Shown here: positions 1 through 7,692 of the stretch, piece by piece
Position numbering within the stretch: the stretch's first letter is position 1
Layout: each line of letters begins with the position of its first letter
Assembly (NCBI RefSeq): GCF_000226255.1
Contig: NZ_AGFG01000015.1
Location: 1-54,844 of the forward strand
DNA: 54,844 nt
Origin: Desulfovibrio sp. A2
Lineage (GTDB): Bacteria; Desulfobacterota; Desulfovibrionia; Desulfovibrionales; Desulfovibrionaceae
Direction: 5' to 3'
The notes under the pieces: generated by a model
Databases searched by the model: none
Seen by the model: the letters and a program-made list of their open reading frames with translations, nothing else
What the model was told of the DNA's origin: nothing
Program-made: the position numbers and the translations under genes

Positions 1-615
1 TGCAGCCCCGGTTGCCGTACCGGACGCGGCGTTCAGGAAGTTCGCGTCCACGCCAAGGGGTATGCGCTCGACATGCGGCGCGGGGTGGGTTTCCTCGTCC
101 AGCCCGTAGACGCGGCGCAGGTGCTCGAACATGCGCAGCACCACCGTTTGCCCGGCGGTGGAGGTGGCCACCACGGCGTCGCGCGCGGTGGTGCCTGGCC
201 ACAGGTGCGCCAGAAACCGTGCGGGATAGCGGGCGTAGCTGAGCGAGTGGGTGACCCCGGTGACGGGAAACAGCACCGGAGCGTGCGCGTTGCGCAGCCG
301 GGCCACATGAGGCTGGTCCGTCACGCTGTCGGACAGGTGGAAGCAGTGGTAGGGCTTGCGCGCCAGCATCCACGCCAGTTCGTTGCGGGTGGTCACCCTG
401 AACCCGTTGCGCGAGACGATGGAGGGAAACTCCTCGCGCAGGCGGGCTTCCGTGGCCCTGGCCACGTCGTGGCCCGGCAGGAAGAAATGGTACTCCGGAA
501 AGGGGTCGGCGCGCAGCAGCGCCCGCAGAAAGCCCGCATTGGCCACGGGCCGTCCCATGATGTCGCCGGTTTCAAGAAAGGGGTGCAGGGTGCCCCAGGC
601 GCGCTTGGTGCTCAT
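1..615 (-). CDS. Glycosyltransferase family 4/1-like protein, 3' end outside window
   Basis: Open reading frame running off the left edge on the minus strand; about 205 N-terminal residues are visible, starting MSTKRAWGTLHPFLETGDIM. The translation resembles the N-terminal Rossmann half of a GT-B glycosyltransferase: a short helix-rich start, an HLSDSV segment, a PVTGVTHSLSY segment, then DAVVATSTAGQTVV, and near the edge RIPLGVDANFL, which matches the linker motif (ipnGVd) before the nucleotide-sugar-binding C-terminal half. The likely role is sugar transfer from an NDP-sugar to a surface glycan or protein. The ATG at 615 is the first in-frame start I see; it has no clear Shine-Dalgarno sequence. 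Donor and acceptor cannot be told from this part. The 340-base gap to the next gene holds no other gene I can support. Confidence 0.6.
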   Translation of the reverse strand, partial: MSTKRAWGTLHPFLETGDIMGRPVANAGFLRALLRADPFPEYHFFLPGHDVARATEARLREEFPSIVSRNGFRVTTRNELAWMLARKPYHCFHLSDSVTDQPHVARLRNAHAPVLFPVTGVTHSLSYARYPARFLAHLWPGTTARDAVVATSTAGQTVVLRMFEHLRRVYGLDEETHPAPHVERIPLGVDANFLNAASGTATGAA

Positions 616-816
616 GATGCAGCAAAGACACAACTTGTCGAGGCTGTCAAACCAACCGGAAACACCGGGCGCGTCCCGCCCGCGCGACGTGCGCCCCCCT
701 CCTGCCCTTGCGCATCCCCCCTGCGCTCTCCCGCCGCGTCCCGCTCGCGCCGGGCAGGCGGCAAACCTTGCCGCCGCGCCAGGTTGCGGTGCATCCACAC
801 CGCGCCAAAGGCCACA

Positions 817-832
817 TGGACCACTTCTTGCT
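817..832 (+). promoter_or_regulatory. Candidate sigma-54 (-24/-12) promoter for the GGDEF gene
   Basis: TGGACCACTTCTTGCT has the GG and GC dinucleotides exactly 12 bases apart, as in sigma-54 promoters, and a good TTGC element, but only partly matches the -24 box. It lies about 125 bases before the GGDEF start codon. Suggestive only. Confidence 0.25.
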
Positions 833-955
833 TATTCCGCGTGGAAGCGTCGTGTTTTCGACGCCCTGCCGGCGTTCCGCAACGGGTAACCCGGCACGCC
901 CAGCGCGGGCCGACACCGCCCACGCGCCCGCATATCCCCGGGGGGAGACCGGACC

Positions 956-2452
956 ATGAAGAAGACACAACAGCACACCATGTGGACCATGGGCCTTTCA
1001 GAGGCCGCGGCGGGGTTGCTGGCCGCGCACGCGGGCAGCGACTACCGCATCATCGCCCTGCCTCCGGGACACGCGCCGTCGGCCCTTGAAATGGAGCGCG
1101 ACGACCCATGCCTGTTCTGGCTCACGTCCGAAGCGTGGAACGCCATCGCCAGCCAGCGCGAAGGCAAGTCGCAACACCTCGACCTTGTCCCGCGCGTGCT
1201 GGTGCTGGAGCCCGGCTACTCGCGCGACGAGATAGAACGGGCGCTGGACAGCAGCTTCACCGACGTCATCAAGCCGCCGCTCACCCGGGCCCGCGTGCTG
1301 GACGTGCTGCGCCGCGCCGTGGAAACGCGCAACCTCTACCACGACATCCTGCGCATGACGCGCGAGATTTTTCTCGAACGGGAAATGCTGGCCCGCAAGA
1401 ACGACACCCTGTCATTCCTGGTCACCTTTCTGACCCGGGCCACGGAAAGCCTGGACCCGGCCGACATCCTGGGCAAGGTGCGCGAAGACCTCGCGCTGCT
1501 GCTGCCCGTATCGGCCGTGCACGGCATCTTTTGGCCCCCGGTGGCCGAAGGGGGCGCGCTGGAGGCGGAACTGTTCGTGGCCACATCGCCCGACTGCCCG
1601 GTGAACGTGGAATGGGTGGACCTGCTGCTGGAATCGGCCCGCCGCCTGGGCAACGCGCCGGTGGCGGGCTACCGCGTCACCCACGTGCCGGGCATGGCGG
1701 AGGTGCTGGACGCGGCCGGTTGCGCCATGGAGGCCCCATCCGGCCCCCTGCCCGGCCGGGTGATCCTGATGCCGCTGCGCACCGGCACCGAAGCCATGGG
1801 CGCGCTGGCCATCCTGACCGACGGCAGTCAGTCGCTGGGCAAGGACCAGGCCCAGGCCCTGGATTCCGCCATGAAGCACCTGGCGCTGGCGTTGAAGAAC
1901 GCCATGATCTACCGCGAGGTGAAGCTGCAGGCCGACCACGACGCCCTGACCCGGCTGCACAACCGGCGCAGCCTGGACGAGCGGCTGCGCACCGAGTTCG
2001 AGCGGCACCGCCGCTACGGGCACTCCATGAGCCTGCTGTTGCTGGACCTGGACCATTTCAAAGCCATCAACGACACGTACGGCCACCAGGCGGGCGATGC
2101 CGTACTGCGCGAACTGGCCGACGTGCTGCGCCACGGCATCCGCGCCACCGATTTCGCGGCCCGCTACGGCGGCGAGGAATTCGTGGTCATCCTGCCGCAT
2201 ACGGAAGAGGCGCAAGGCCACATGCTGGCCGAAAGGCTGCGCCACCGCATCGAGCAATGCCGGGTGACGCACCACGGCGTGCAGCTTTCCGCCACGGTGA
2301 GCATAGGCGTGGCGGGCTTTCGCCCCGGCGCGTTCGCCAACGTGGAGGAACTTGTGCGCGAGGCCGACCGGGCGCTGTACCTGGCCAAGGCCAACGGCCG
2401 CAACGTGGTGTGCACCATGTCCGGCTGCGAGGACGCCAAGGCCACCGGCTAG
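956..2452 (+). CDS. Diguanylate cyclase: REC-like, GAF and GGDEF domains
   Basis: 498 residues that should make cyclic di-GMP from two GTP. Residues ~20-125 look like a degenerate receiver domain (VIKPPLTRARVLDVLRR resembles the end of a response-regulator fold) but I find no convincing phospho-acceptor aspartate. Residues ~130-150 form a charged helix and ~155-320 fit a GAF domain. Residues ~328-490 are the GGDEF domain, with DHDALTRLHNRRSLDE at its start, the active-site variant GGEEF at 405-409 and a canonical product-inhibition I-site RATD at 396-399, five residues upstream. There is no membrane segment, so it is cytosolic. GGGGGAG precedes the ATG. A strong terminator follows. The signal is unknown; the GAF domain is the likely sensor. 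Confidence 0.9.
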   Translation: MKKTQQHTMWTMGLSEAAAGLLAAHAGSDYRIIALPPGHAPSALEMERDDPCLFWLTSEAWNAIASQREGKSQHLDLVPRVLVLEPGYSRDEIERALDSSFTDVIKPPLTRARVLDVLRRAVETRNLYHDILRMTREIFLEREMLARKNDTLSFLVTFLTRATESLDPADILGKVREDLALLLPVSAVHGIFWPPVAEGGALEAELFVATSPDCPVNVEWVDLLLESARRLGNAPVAGYRVTHVPGMAEVLDAAGCAMEAPSGPLPGRVILMPLRTGTEAMGALAILTDGSQSLGKDQAQALDSAMKHLALALKNAMIYREVKLQADHDALTRLHNRRSLDERLRTEFERHRRYGHSMSLLLLDLDHFKAINDTYGHQAGDAVLRELADVLRHGIRATDFAARYGGEEFVVILPHTEEAQGHMLAERLRHRIEQCRVTHHGVQLSATVSIGVAGFRPGAFANVEELVREADRALYLAKANGRNVVCTMSGCEDAKATG

Positions 2453-2477
2453 CCGGGCAAGTGACTGTCGAAATGAT

Positions 2478-2505
2478 GCGGGGCGCTCCTTTTGGAGCGC
2501 CCCGC
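2478..2505 (+). terminator. Terminator after the GGDEF gene
   Basis: Perfect 12-bp GC-rich stem (GCGGGGCGCTCC / GGAGCGCCCCGC) with a TTTT loop, 26 bases after the stop codon. The following T-tract is weak (TTGCGTT). Confidence 0.75.
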
Positions 2506-2652
2506 TTGCGTTCAGCCATTCCCCCTGCCGCACGGCTCCGTCTGCGCGTCAGGGTGACGTGCGCACAGCGCGTACACGACGGCGCAGTGCGTCAATGATC
2601 GAATGCCCCGAATCAAAGGCCTCCTGAATCTCCGACCCGATCAGTCCGTCTG

Positions 2653-3159
2653 TCACTCCTGCCTACGAGGCGTTTCCGGCAACCGGGAGGCGGAGCACCC
2701 GCAGGCGCAGCTGCCGGGGCCGTCACAGGCGGTAGCTTCGCCTTCCGCCTCCAGCAGCCGAGCGGCCACGCGCCCCGCCACAGTGGCCGTGAACCGGATG
2801 CACGCCGCCATGCCCTGCTGCTCGCCAAAGGCATCCAGCAGATCGGCGCACCGCGTGCTGCCGCAGGTCGCAAGGGCGTCATTGCGCACGGCCCGCGCCA
2901 CCTCGGCGGCCGTATCCCAATCGGCCCCGGCGCGGTCACGCCCGTGCAACGCCCCCACGGCCAGCACGCCACCCGCGACGGCCCCGCACATCTCCTCCTT
3001 GCACCGCCCCACGCCGCCGCCAAAGGCGGTGGCCAGCCGCGCCTGTTCCGGCGCGTGATGGCCGAACGCCTCGGTGACGACAAGAAATACCGACTCGGCG
3101 CAATTGAATCCCGCCTCGAAACGTTCCCGCACCTTGTGTTCGATAGCGCTGATATCCAT
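2653..3159 (-). CDS. C_GCAxxG_C_C family redox-type protein
   Basis: 168 residues. The hallmark is the spaced cysteine pattern of the C_GCAxxG_C_C family: GFNCAESVF near the N-terminus, then FGGGVGRCKEEMCGAVAGG in the middle and a later Cys in the ALATCGSTRCADLL helix. The family is small, widespread in anaerobes, and thought to be a redox or metal-binding protein, but no reaction is established. The C-terminal tail (residues ~145-168) adds an extra cysteine cluster, CDGPGSCACGCSAS. The gene is divergent from the LysR gene, with a 161-base shared promoter region, so that LysR protein is the natural candidate regulator. Function is inferred from family only. Confidence 0.8.
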   Translation of the reverse strand: MDISAIEHKVRERFEAGFNCAESVFLVVTEAFGHHAPEQARLATAFGGGVGRCKEEMCGAVAGGVLAVGALHGRDRAGADWDTAAEVARAVRNDALATCGSTRCADLLDAFGEQQGMAACIRFTATVAGRVAARLLEAEGEATACDGPGSCACGCSASRLPETPRRQE

Positions 3160-3256
3160 GGATATGTCTCCTGCTTCAGGGTGTTGCCGACCAGGTCCGG
3201 ACCATCCGGATGCCCCGCCCGGCAGTATCTAAAGCACTGCATACGCATTGCTCAAA

Positions 3257-3271
3257 ATCGAATCCAACGAT
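3257..3271. promoter_or_regulatory. Candidate LysR box between the C_GCAxxG and lysR genes
   Basis: ATCGAATCCAACGAT is an ATC-N9-GAT inverted repeat containing the LysR-type T-N11-A motif. It lies 50 bases before the lysR start and about 98 bases before the divergent gene. AACGATACGTT overlaps its right edge as a second short palindrome. Confidence 0.4.
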
Positions 3272-3320
3272 ACGTTTCGATGCGGGTAATCGCGGTTTCC
3301 GAACGATAACGAGGACGGCC

Positions 3321-5345
3321 ATGGAGCTTCGCGATCTGAGGACCTTTGCGGCAGTGGCGCGCCTGCTCAGTTTCCACCGCGCGGCGGCGGAACTGAACGC
3401 GGCGCAGTCCACGGTTTCCGCGCGCATCGCCGCGCTGGAGACGGAACTGGGCGTCCGGCTGTTCGAACGGCTGGGCCGCCGCGTGGCGCTGACCGACGCC
3501 GGTGAACGGCTGGTGCAGTACGCGGCCAAGCTCATCGACGTGGAGGACGAGGCGCGCGCCTGGGTCACCGGCGAATCGCGCCTGCGCGGCCTGCTCACCG
3601 TGCGGGTGCCGGAATCGCTGTGCGCTTACCGCCTGCCCCCGGTCATCGCGGCGTTCCGCCGCCGCCACCCGGAGGTGGCCCTGCACCTGACGGCCTGTAC
3701 CCTGAACGGGCTGGAAAAGGACTTGCGCCAGGGCATAACCGACCTCGCCTTCGTCATGACCGACAGCGTGCGCGGCGGCGACCTGGTGGTGGAAGCCCTG
3801 GGCGTGGAGCCGCTTGTGCTGGTGGCGGCCCCGCATCACCCGCTGGCGGGCCGCGAAGCATTGTCCGCGCGCGACCTGCACGGCGCGACGCTGGTGCTTT
3901 CCACTGCGGACTGCTCGTACCGCGCGGTGATCGAGGATGCCCTGGCCGCCGAAGGGGTGCAGCTTGCGGCGGGGCTGGAATTTTCCAGCGCGGCGGCCCT
4001 GCGCGGCTGCGTGGCATCGGGCGTGGGGGTGACCCTGCTGCCCGGCGCCGCAGTGCGCGACGAACTGGGCGCGGGCACCCTGCGCGCGCTGGCGTGGACG
4101 GACCAGCCCTTTGAAACCGCCGTGCTGATGGTGCGCCACAAGGGCAAGTGGGTGTCGCCGTACATGGACACGTTCATGGAACTGTGCCGCGCCGCCTACG
4201 CCGAAACGGACGGCGGCAGCGCCAGGGCTGACGGAGCCTGGGACTTTCCGTGCCCCATGGCGGACGTGGCCACCATCCTCGTGCCGGCCGGCGCCGCACG
4301 GAACGCCGCACCCGTGGCCTGTTGCGGGGGCGGGCAACGCCCGGCCGCACCCGGCGATGCCGGGACGTTTGCCGCCGCCGAAGCCGAAGGCAACACGCAG
4401 GCCGCGACCGGCCACGCGCCCGAGGCCTTTACCGTGCCGGAGTTCCCTCCTTCGTCCCCTGCGGACGCCGCCCCCATGGCCGGAGACTACGACCAGTCCC
4501 CTGCGGATGCGGAATCTGCCGCCCCCGAAGAGCATGCGGAGCACGGCGGTGACGAAGCCTCCGGCCCCGACGTCTGGAATGACGTCCGGAATGACGTCCG
4601 GGAAGACGGCCGGGCAGACGTCCAGACAGACAACGTTGGGGACGACGCCTGGGACTGCCCGGAAACAGCATGTTCCGACGTCGGCGGCCTTGCCGACTTC
4701 AACGGCCCGGATGCGGACATGATGACCGTTTCTCCCGACGCGTCTGCCCCTGGCGACACGTTCTTCGAGGCGTCCTTCATGGAGCCGGAAACGGTCTGGG
4801 GCAACGCCTTGGACATGGAGCCGGAATTCGAGCCGGGCATGGCCCATGCCGGGCCGGACCATATGGCGGACGACGGAATGGATGCCGACGCGGGCGACAT
4901 GCCCCCCTACCTGCACGAAGATCCGGTGTTCGATGCCTCACGGCCTGAACATGAGGCCGCAGCGCCCGACGCCGGAAATGAAGCCGCCCTTCATGCGGCT
5001 CCGCAGGCCGCGCCTGAAATCGAGCCCGGCAGGGGGCCGTCCGCCGGGCTGCCCGATGCGCCCTCCGCCCCCTCCGCTCTGGAGGAAGACCGCCACTACT
5101 CGTTGCGGGACACGCCGGAACAGGAAACGGGCGAGCCGGAACCGCCCGCGTTCCCCCCGGCAACTTCCGGAAACAGCCCCGAAGGTGTTCTCACCGACGC
5201 CCCGGCCCCTGCTCCAGAACAGCCTCCGGCCCAGTCCGACGCATCCCCGGCTGCGCCAACCGGCCGCCCCGCCGCCGCCCAGCGCACGCCGGACCCCGCG
5301 CCCGAGTCGGCGCAATGGCTGTCGCTGCTGCCCCCCAAACGCTGA
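3321..5345 (+). CDS. LysR-type regulator with ~380-residue acidic disordered C-terminal extension
   Basis: 674 residues from the ATG at 3321, chosen because it is preceded by GAGG and begins MELRDLRTFAAVARLLSF, the standard LysR start; the frame is open further upstream but without family similarity. Residues 1-60 are the winged-helix DNA-binding domain (AAAELNAAQSTVSARIAALE), and ~90-290 the periplasmic-binding-protein-like effector domain. A normal LysR protein would end near residue 295. Here the same frame continues for about 380 residues rich in Asp, Glu, Ala and Pro, with a degenerate DV-x-x-D repeat (WNDVRNDVREDGRADVQTD) and no recognisable fold. No membrane segment is evident. It ends SLLPPKR before a terminator. 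Effector unknown. Confidence 0.85.
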   Translation: MELRDLRTFAAVARLLSFHRAAAELNAAQSTVSARIAALETELGVRLFERLGRRVALTDAGERLVQYAAKLIDVEDEARAWVTGESRLRGLLTVRVPESLCAYRLPPVIAAFRRRHPEVALHLTACTLNGLEKDLRQGITDLAFVMTDSVRGGDLVVEALGVEPLVLVAAPHHPLAGREALSARDLHGATLVLSTADCSYRAVIEDALAAEGVQLAAGLEFSSAAALRGCVASGVGVTLLPGAAVRDELGAGTLRALAWTDQPFETAVLMVRHKGKWVSPYMDTFMELCRAAYAETDGGSARADGAWDFPCPMADVATILVPAGAARNAAPVACCGGGQRPAAPGDAGTFAAAEAEGNTQAATGHAPEAFTVPEFPPSSPADAAPMAGDYDQSPADAESAAPEEHAEHGGDEASGPDVWNDVRNDVREDGRADVQTDNVGDDAWDCPETACSDVGGLADFNGPDADMMTVSPDASAPGDTFFEASFMEPETVWGNALDMEPEFEPGMAHAGPDHMADDGMDADAGDMPPYLHEDPVFDASRPEHEAAAPDAGNEAALHAAPQAAPEIEPGRGPSAGLPDAPSAPSALEEDRHYSLRDTPEQETGEPEPPAFPPATSGNSPEGVLTDAPAPAPEQPPAQSDASPAAPTGRPAAAQRTPDPAPESAQWLSLLPPKR

Positions 5346-5399
5346 CATCCCCTGCCCCTCGCCCGCCAAACGCCAGCCAGACGAATTCAGACGACCTAC

Positions 5400-5442
5400 G
5401 CGAAAAAAGGCCGGTTCTCCCACGGAGCCCGGCCTTTTTCGC
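5400..5442. terminator. Bidirectional terminator between convergent lysR and gntR genes
   Basis: Inverted repeat with AAAAAAGGCCGG on the left arm and CCGGCCTTTTT on the right, extended by GCG/CGC; the A-run and T-run allow it to work in both directions. It sits between two convergent stop codons. Confidence 0.85.
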
Positions 5443-5480
5443 GTGCGTTGTCCCCTGCCCGCAGGCATGGCGGGACGCGG

Positions 5481-6311
5481 TCAGCCTTCCGCCTGCCCCC
5501 CCTTGCCGCCCGAGCCCGCCCCGCCGTTTCTGGCGGGGTCCACCAGCACTCCCGCAAGGGGAACCTGCCCCGCCTTGCCGTCCTTGTCGTACACGTAGCC
5601 GCCAATGGCGCAGCGGAAGCGGTACTTGTCGCCCCGGTGCAGGGCGCGGCTGAATTCCACGGCTCGGCCCGTATCGGTGTAGACCACGCTCTCCACCCAG
5701 ATGCACGGACAGTTGTCGCCGATCTTCAGGTACTTGCGCTCGCTCTCGGTGGGCATTACCGCGCCCAGTTCCTGCCGCGAATGCAACAGGCGCATGCCGT
5801 AGTCCTCGTGCAGCACCTTGTAGAGAACGGTATCCAGCTTCTTTTCCAGAAAGCCGGGCACCAGGTCGGTGGGCAGGATGGAGCGCTCCAGCACCAGCGG
5901 CACGCCGCTGGCCAGCATCAGTCGGTACAGGAAGATCACCGGCTGGGTCACGGCGATGTTCAGGTGGGCGGCCACCTCGGCGTCGGCAAATTCGATGCCC
6001 GCCGCGATGGTCCGGTAATGCGGCTCAAGCCCGGCGCTGACGATGTCGTCGTAATAGGTGGTGATGCTTTCGAGCGAACGGGTGAGCACCGGGCTTTTCT
6101 CGGAAAGCAGAAAGGTGCCCTTGCTGCGCTTGCGCACCAGCATGTGGTCGTTGACCAGCTTGTCGATGGCCTGGCGCACCGTCATGCGATGCACGCCGAA
6201 CATGGCGGCCAGCTCGTTCTCGTTGGGAATCTTGTCCCCGGGCTGGTACACCTTGTTGCGTATCTGCTCGGAAAGCCATTCGTAAATGACGAGATACTTG
6301 GATTTGCCCAT
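5481..6311 (-). CDS. GntR family (HutC/UTRA) regulator of the sulfonate island
   Basis: 276 residues from the ATG at 6311 (MGKSKYLVIYEWLSEQI), preceded by GGGAAGGG. Residues ~1-70 form a GntR winged helix (PNENELAAMFGVHRMTVRQA), and ~95-240 match the UTRA ligand-binding domain of the HutC subfamily (LFYRLMLASGVPLVLERSIL is typical). HutC-type proteins bind GT-N-TA-N-AC palindromes; such a site, TGTCTAGACA, is the centre of the palindrome at 9562-9581 between xsc and tpa, so this protein is the likely local repressor. Effector is plausibly taurine, sulfoacetaldehyde or a related C2 compound (inference). The Gly/Ala-rich tail after residue ~255 is probably disordered. Confidence 0.85.
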   Translation of the reverse strand: MGKSKYLVIYEWLSEQIRNKVYQPGDKIPNENELAAMFGVHRMTVRQAIDKLVNDHMLVRKRSKGTFLLSEKSPVLTRSLESITTYYDDIVSAGLEPHYRTIAAGIEFADAEVAAHLNIAVTQPVIFLYRLMLASGVPLVLERSILPTDLVPGFLEKKLDTVLYKVLHEDYGMRLLHSRQELGAVMPTESERKYLKIGDNCPCIWVESVVYTDTGRAVEFSRALHRGDKYRFRCAIGGYVYDKDGKAGQVPLAGVLVDPARNGGAGSGGKGGQAEG

Positions 6312-6515
6312 ACCCTTCCCGTGGCTGCGCGCGGTGCGCCACCGCACCGGCACGCGTTTCCCTTTCGTTCTCCCCGCCACGAGGGCGGACCGGCCCACGG
6401 CCGCCTCTGCCGGAGGCAAAAACCCGCACCATCGGGCCATGCCCGCGTACCACGGACGCGCGCGACAGGCCAGCCCTCCGTGAACATTCCGCCCAGCTTC
6501 GCGCTGTGGGCGGCA

Positions 6516-7358
6516 TCAGACCGGGTACGGCGACTCGCCCCGGGCAAGGCGCGCCTCGATGGCCTCGATGACGGCAAAGCAGTCAGCGATGGAATCCACC
6601 ACGTAATGCGCCCCGGCATCGCGCAGCCGCGCCCCGGCGGATGCCGCCAGAACGGCCAGACGGTCGGGGGCCATGCGCGCCGCGTCCGCCTCGGAAAGGC
6701 CCACGTCGTTGCCGGTGCGCACCACGCCCACGGTCCACATGCCCGCGTTGCGCCCTTCGTGCACGTCGGCCACTGTGTCGCCTATCTTGACCATGGATTC
6801 CATGGGGTGCACCCCCAGCCGCATGGCGTTCAGGTAGCACATCCACGGGTACGGTCTGCCCGCCGGAACCTCGGAGGCGTGCACCACCACGTCGGGGCTG
6901 TAGCCCTGGCGGGCCGCCTCGGGCGCCAGCACCTCCATCATGGGGCCGGTGTAGCCGGTGCACGAGCCAAGGCCCATGCCCCGGCCGCGCACCCGGTCCA
7001 CGAATTCCGCAAGGCCGGGCACCGGCGCGGCATGGGCGGCGATGGTTTGCAGCATCAGCGGCTCCACGTCGCGGTACACGGCGTCCACGTCCGCCTCGCC
7101 GGGCGCGCGGCCATGCGCGGCGCGCCAGCGGGCCGCCACGGAATCCATGCCCAGCATGCGGCGCACGTGCTCGCGCTTTTCGCTGCCCATGGGCTCGCGC
7201 GCCTCGGCCACGCTCACCTCCACGCCATGCAGGGCGAAGGCCCGGACGAACACGGCGGCGGGCCCAAGGCAGCCGTGGTCAACGGCCGTGCCCGCCCAGT
7301 CCAGCACCACGGCCCGCACCGGGCCCTGGTACACGCGGGTGCGAAGAAAGGGATTCAT
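6516..7358 (-). CDS. phnX: Phosphonoacetaldehyde hydrolase (phosphonatase)
   Basis: 280 residues from the ATG at 7358, preceded by CAGGTGA. This HAD-superfamily enzyme cleaves phosphonoacetaldehyde to acetaldehyde and phosphate through a lysine Schiff base and an aspartate nucleophile. The catalytic set known from the Bacillus enzyme is visible in order: nucleophile loop DWAGTAVDHGC, Schiff-base segment MGSEKREH (Lys and His), GSCTGYT, VPAGRPYPWMCY with the phosphonate-binding Arg, and metal-binding GDTVADVHEGRNAGMWTVGV. Nothing appears missing, so it should be active. It lies downstream of xsc on the same strand, after a 334-base hairpin-rich gap. Its presence beside taurine genes is unusual, because taurine breakdown does not need it. 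Confidence 0.88.
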   Translation of the reverse strand: MNPFLRTRVYQGPVRAVVLDWAGTAVDHGCLGPAAVFVRAFALHGVEVSVAEAREPMGSEKREHVRRMLGMDSVAARWRAAHGRAPGEADVDAVYRDVEPLMLQTIAAHAAPVPGLAEFVDRVRGRGMGLGSCTGYTGPMMEVLAPEAARQGYSPDVVVHASEVPAGRPYPWMCYLNAMRLGVHPMESMVKIGDTVADVHEGRNAGMWTVGVVRTGNDVGLSEADAARMAPDRLAVLAASAGARLRDAGAHYVVDSIADCFAVIEAIEARLARGESPYPV

Positions 7359-7506
7359 ATTCACCTGCCCATGCGTATGGTGGGTACCGCCCGAATGGCG
7401 TGCCCCGGCGTGTGCCAGGCCGAAGCCGTGGCTGCCAGGCGCACGCCGATCGACCGTTCCGGTTCCCGCACGCAAACCGCCCCCCGAAAGAGAACAGCCA
7501 CCAGAC

Positions 7507-7604
7507 CCTGCCGCCACCCTGCAAGGGGGCGGCAGGCGTCGCTCGTGCGGGGGGGCAAGCCCCCGTGTTTCCGTCTTGCTTTCAAAAGGCGCGGGCGGCG
7601 CGCC
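7507..7604 (-). terminator. Cluster of three hairpins between xsc and phnX
   Basis: Three consecutive stem-loops: CCTGCCGCC/GGCGGCAGG (7507-7536), CGGGGG/CCCCCG (7548-7565), and, reading the minus strand, GGCGCG-CCGCC-CGCGCC followed by TTTT (about 7584-7604), which resembles a rho-independent terminator about 90 bases past the xsc stop. They may separate xsc from phnX expression or protect the xsc transcript end. The rest of the 334-base gap shows no gene. Confidence 0.5.
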
Positions 7605-7692
7605 CGTTCCGTGCATCAGCCATGACCTGTCCGGGTTCACTCTCGTGCACCGTCGGGCGCGCCGCCCTTGCCGTATCGCAGTTTGGCGGCGG

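Noticed and set aside
3252..4916. 554-codon open frame antisense to the lysR gene
   Set aside because: High GC leaves antisense frames open; the His/Gly/Arg-rich translation has no family character and no ribosome site, and it mirrors the lysR gene and its tail.
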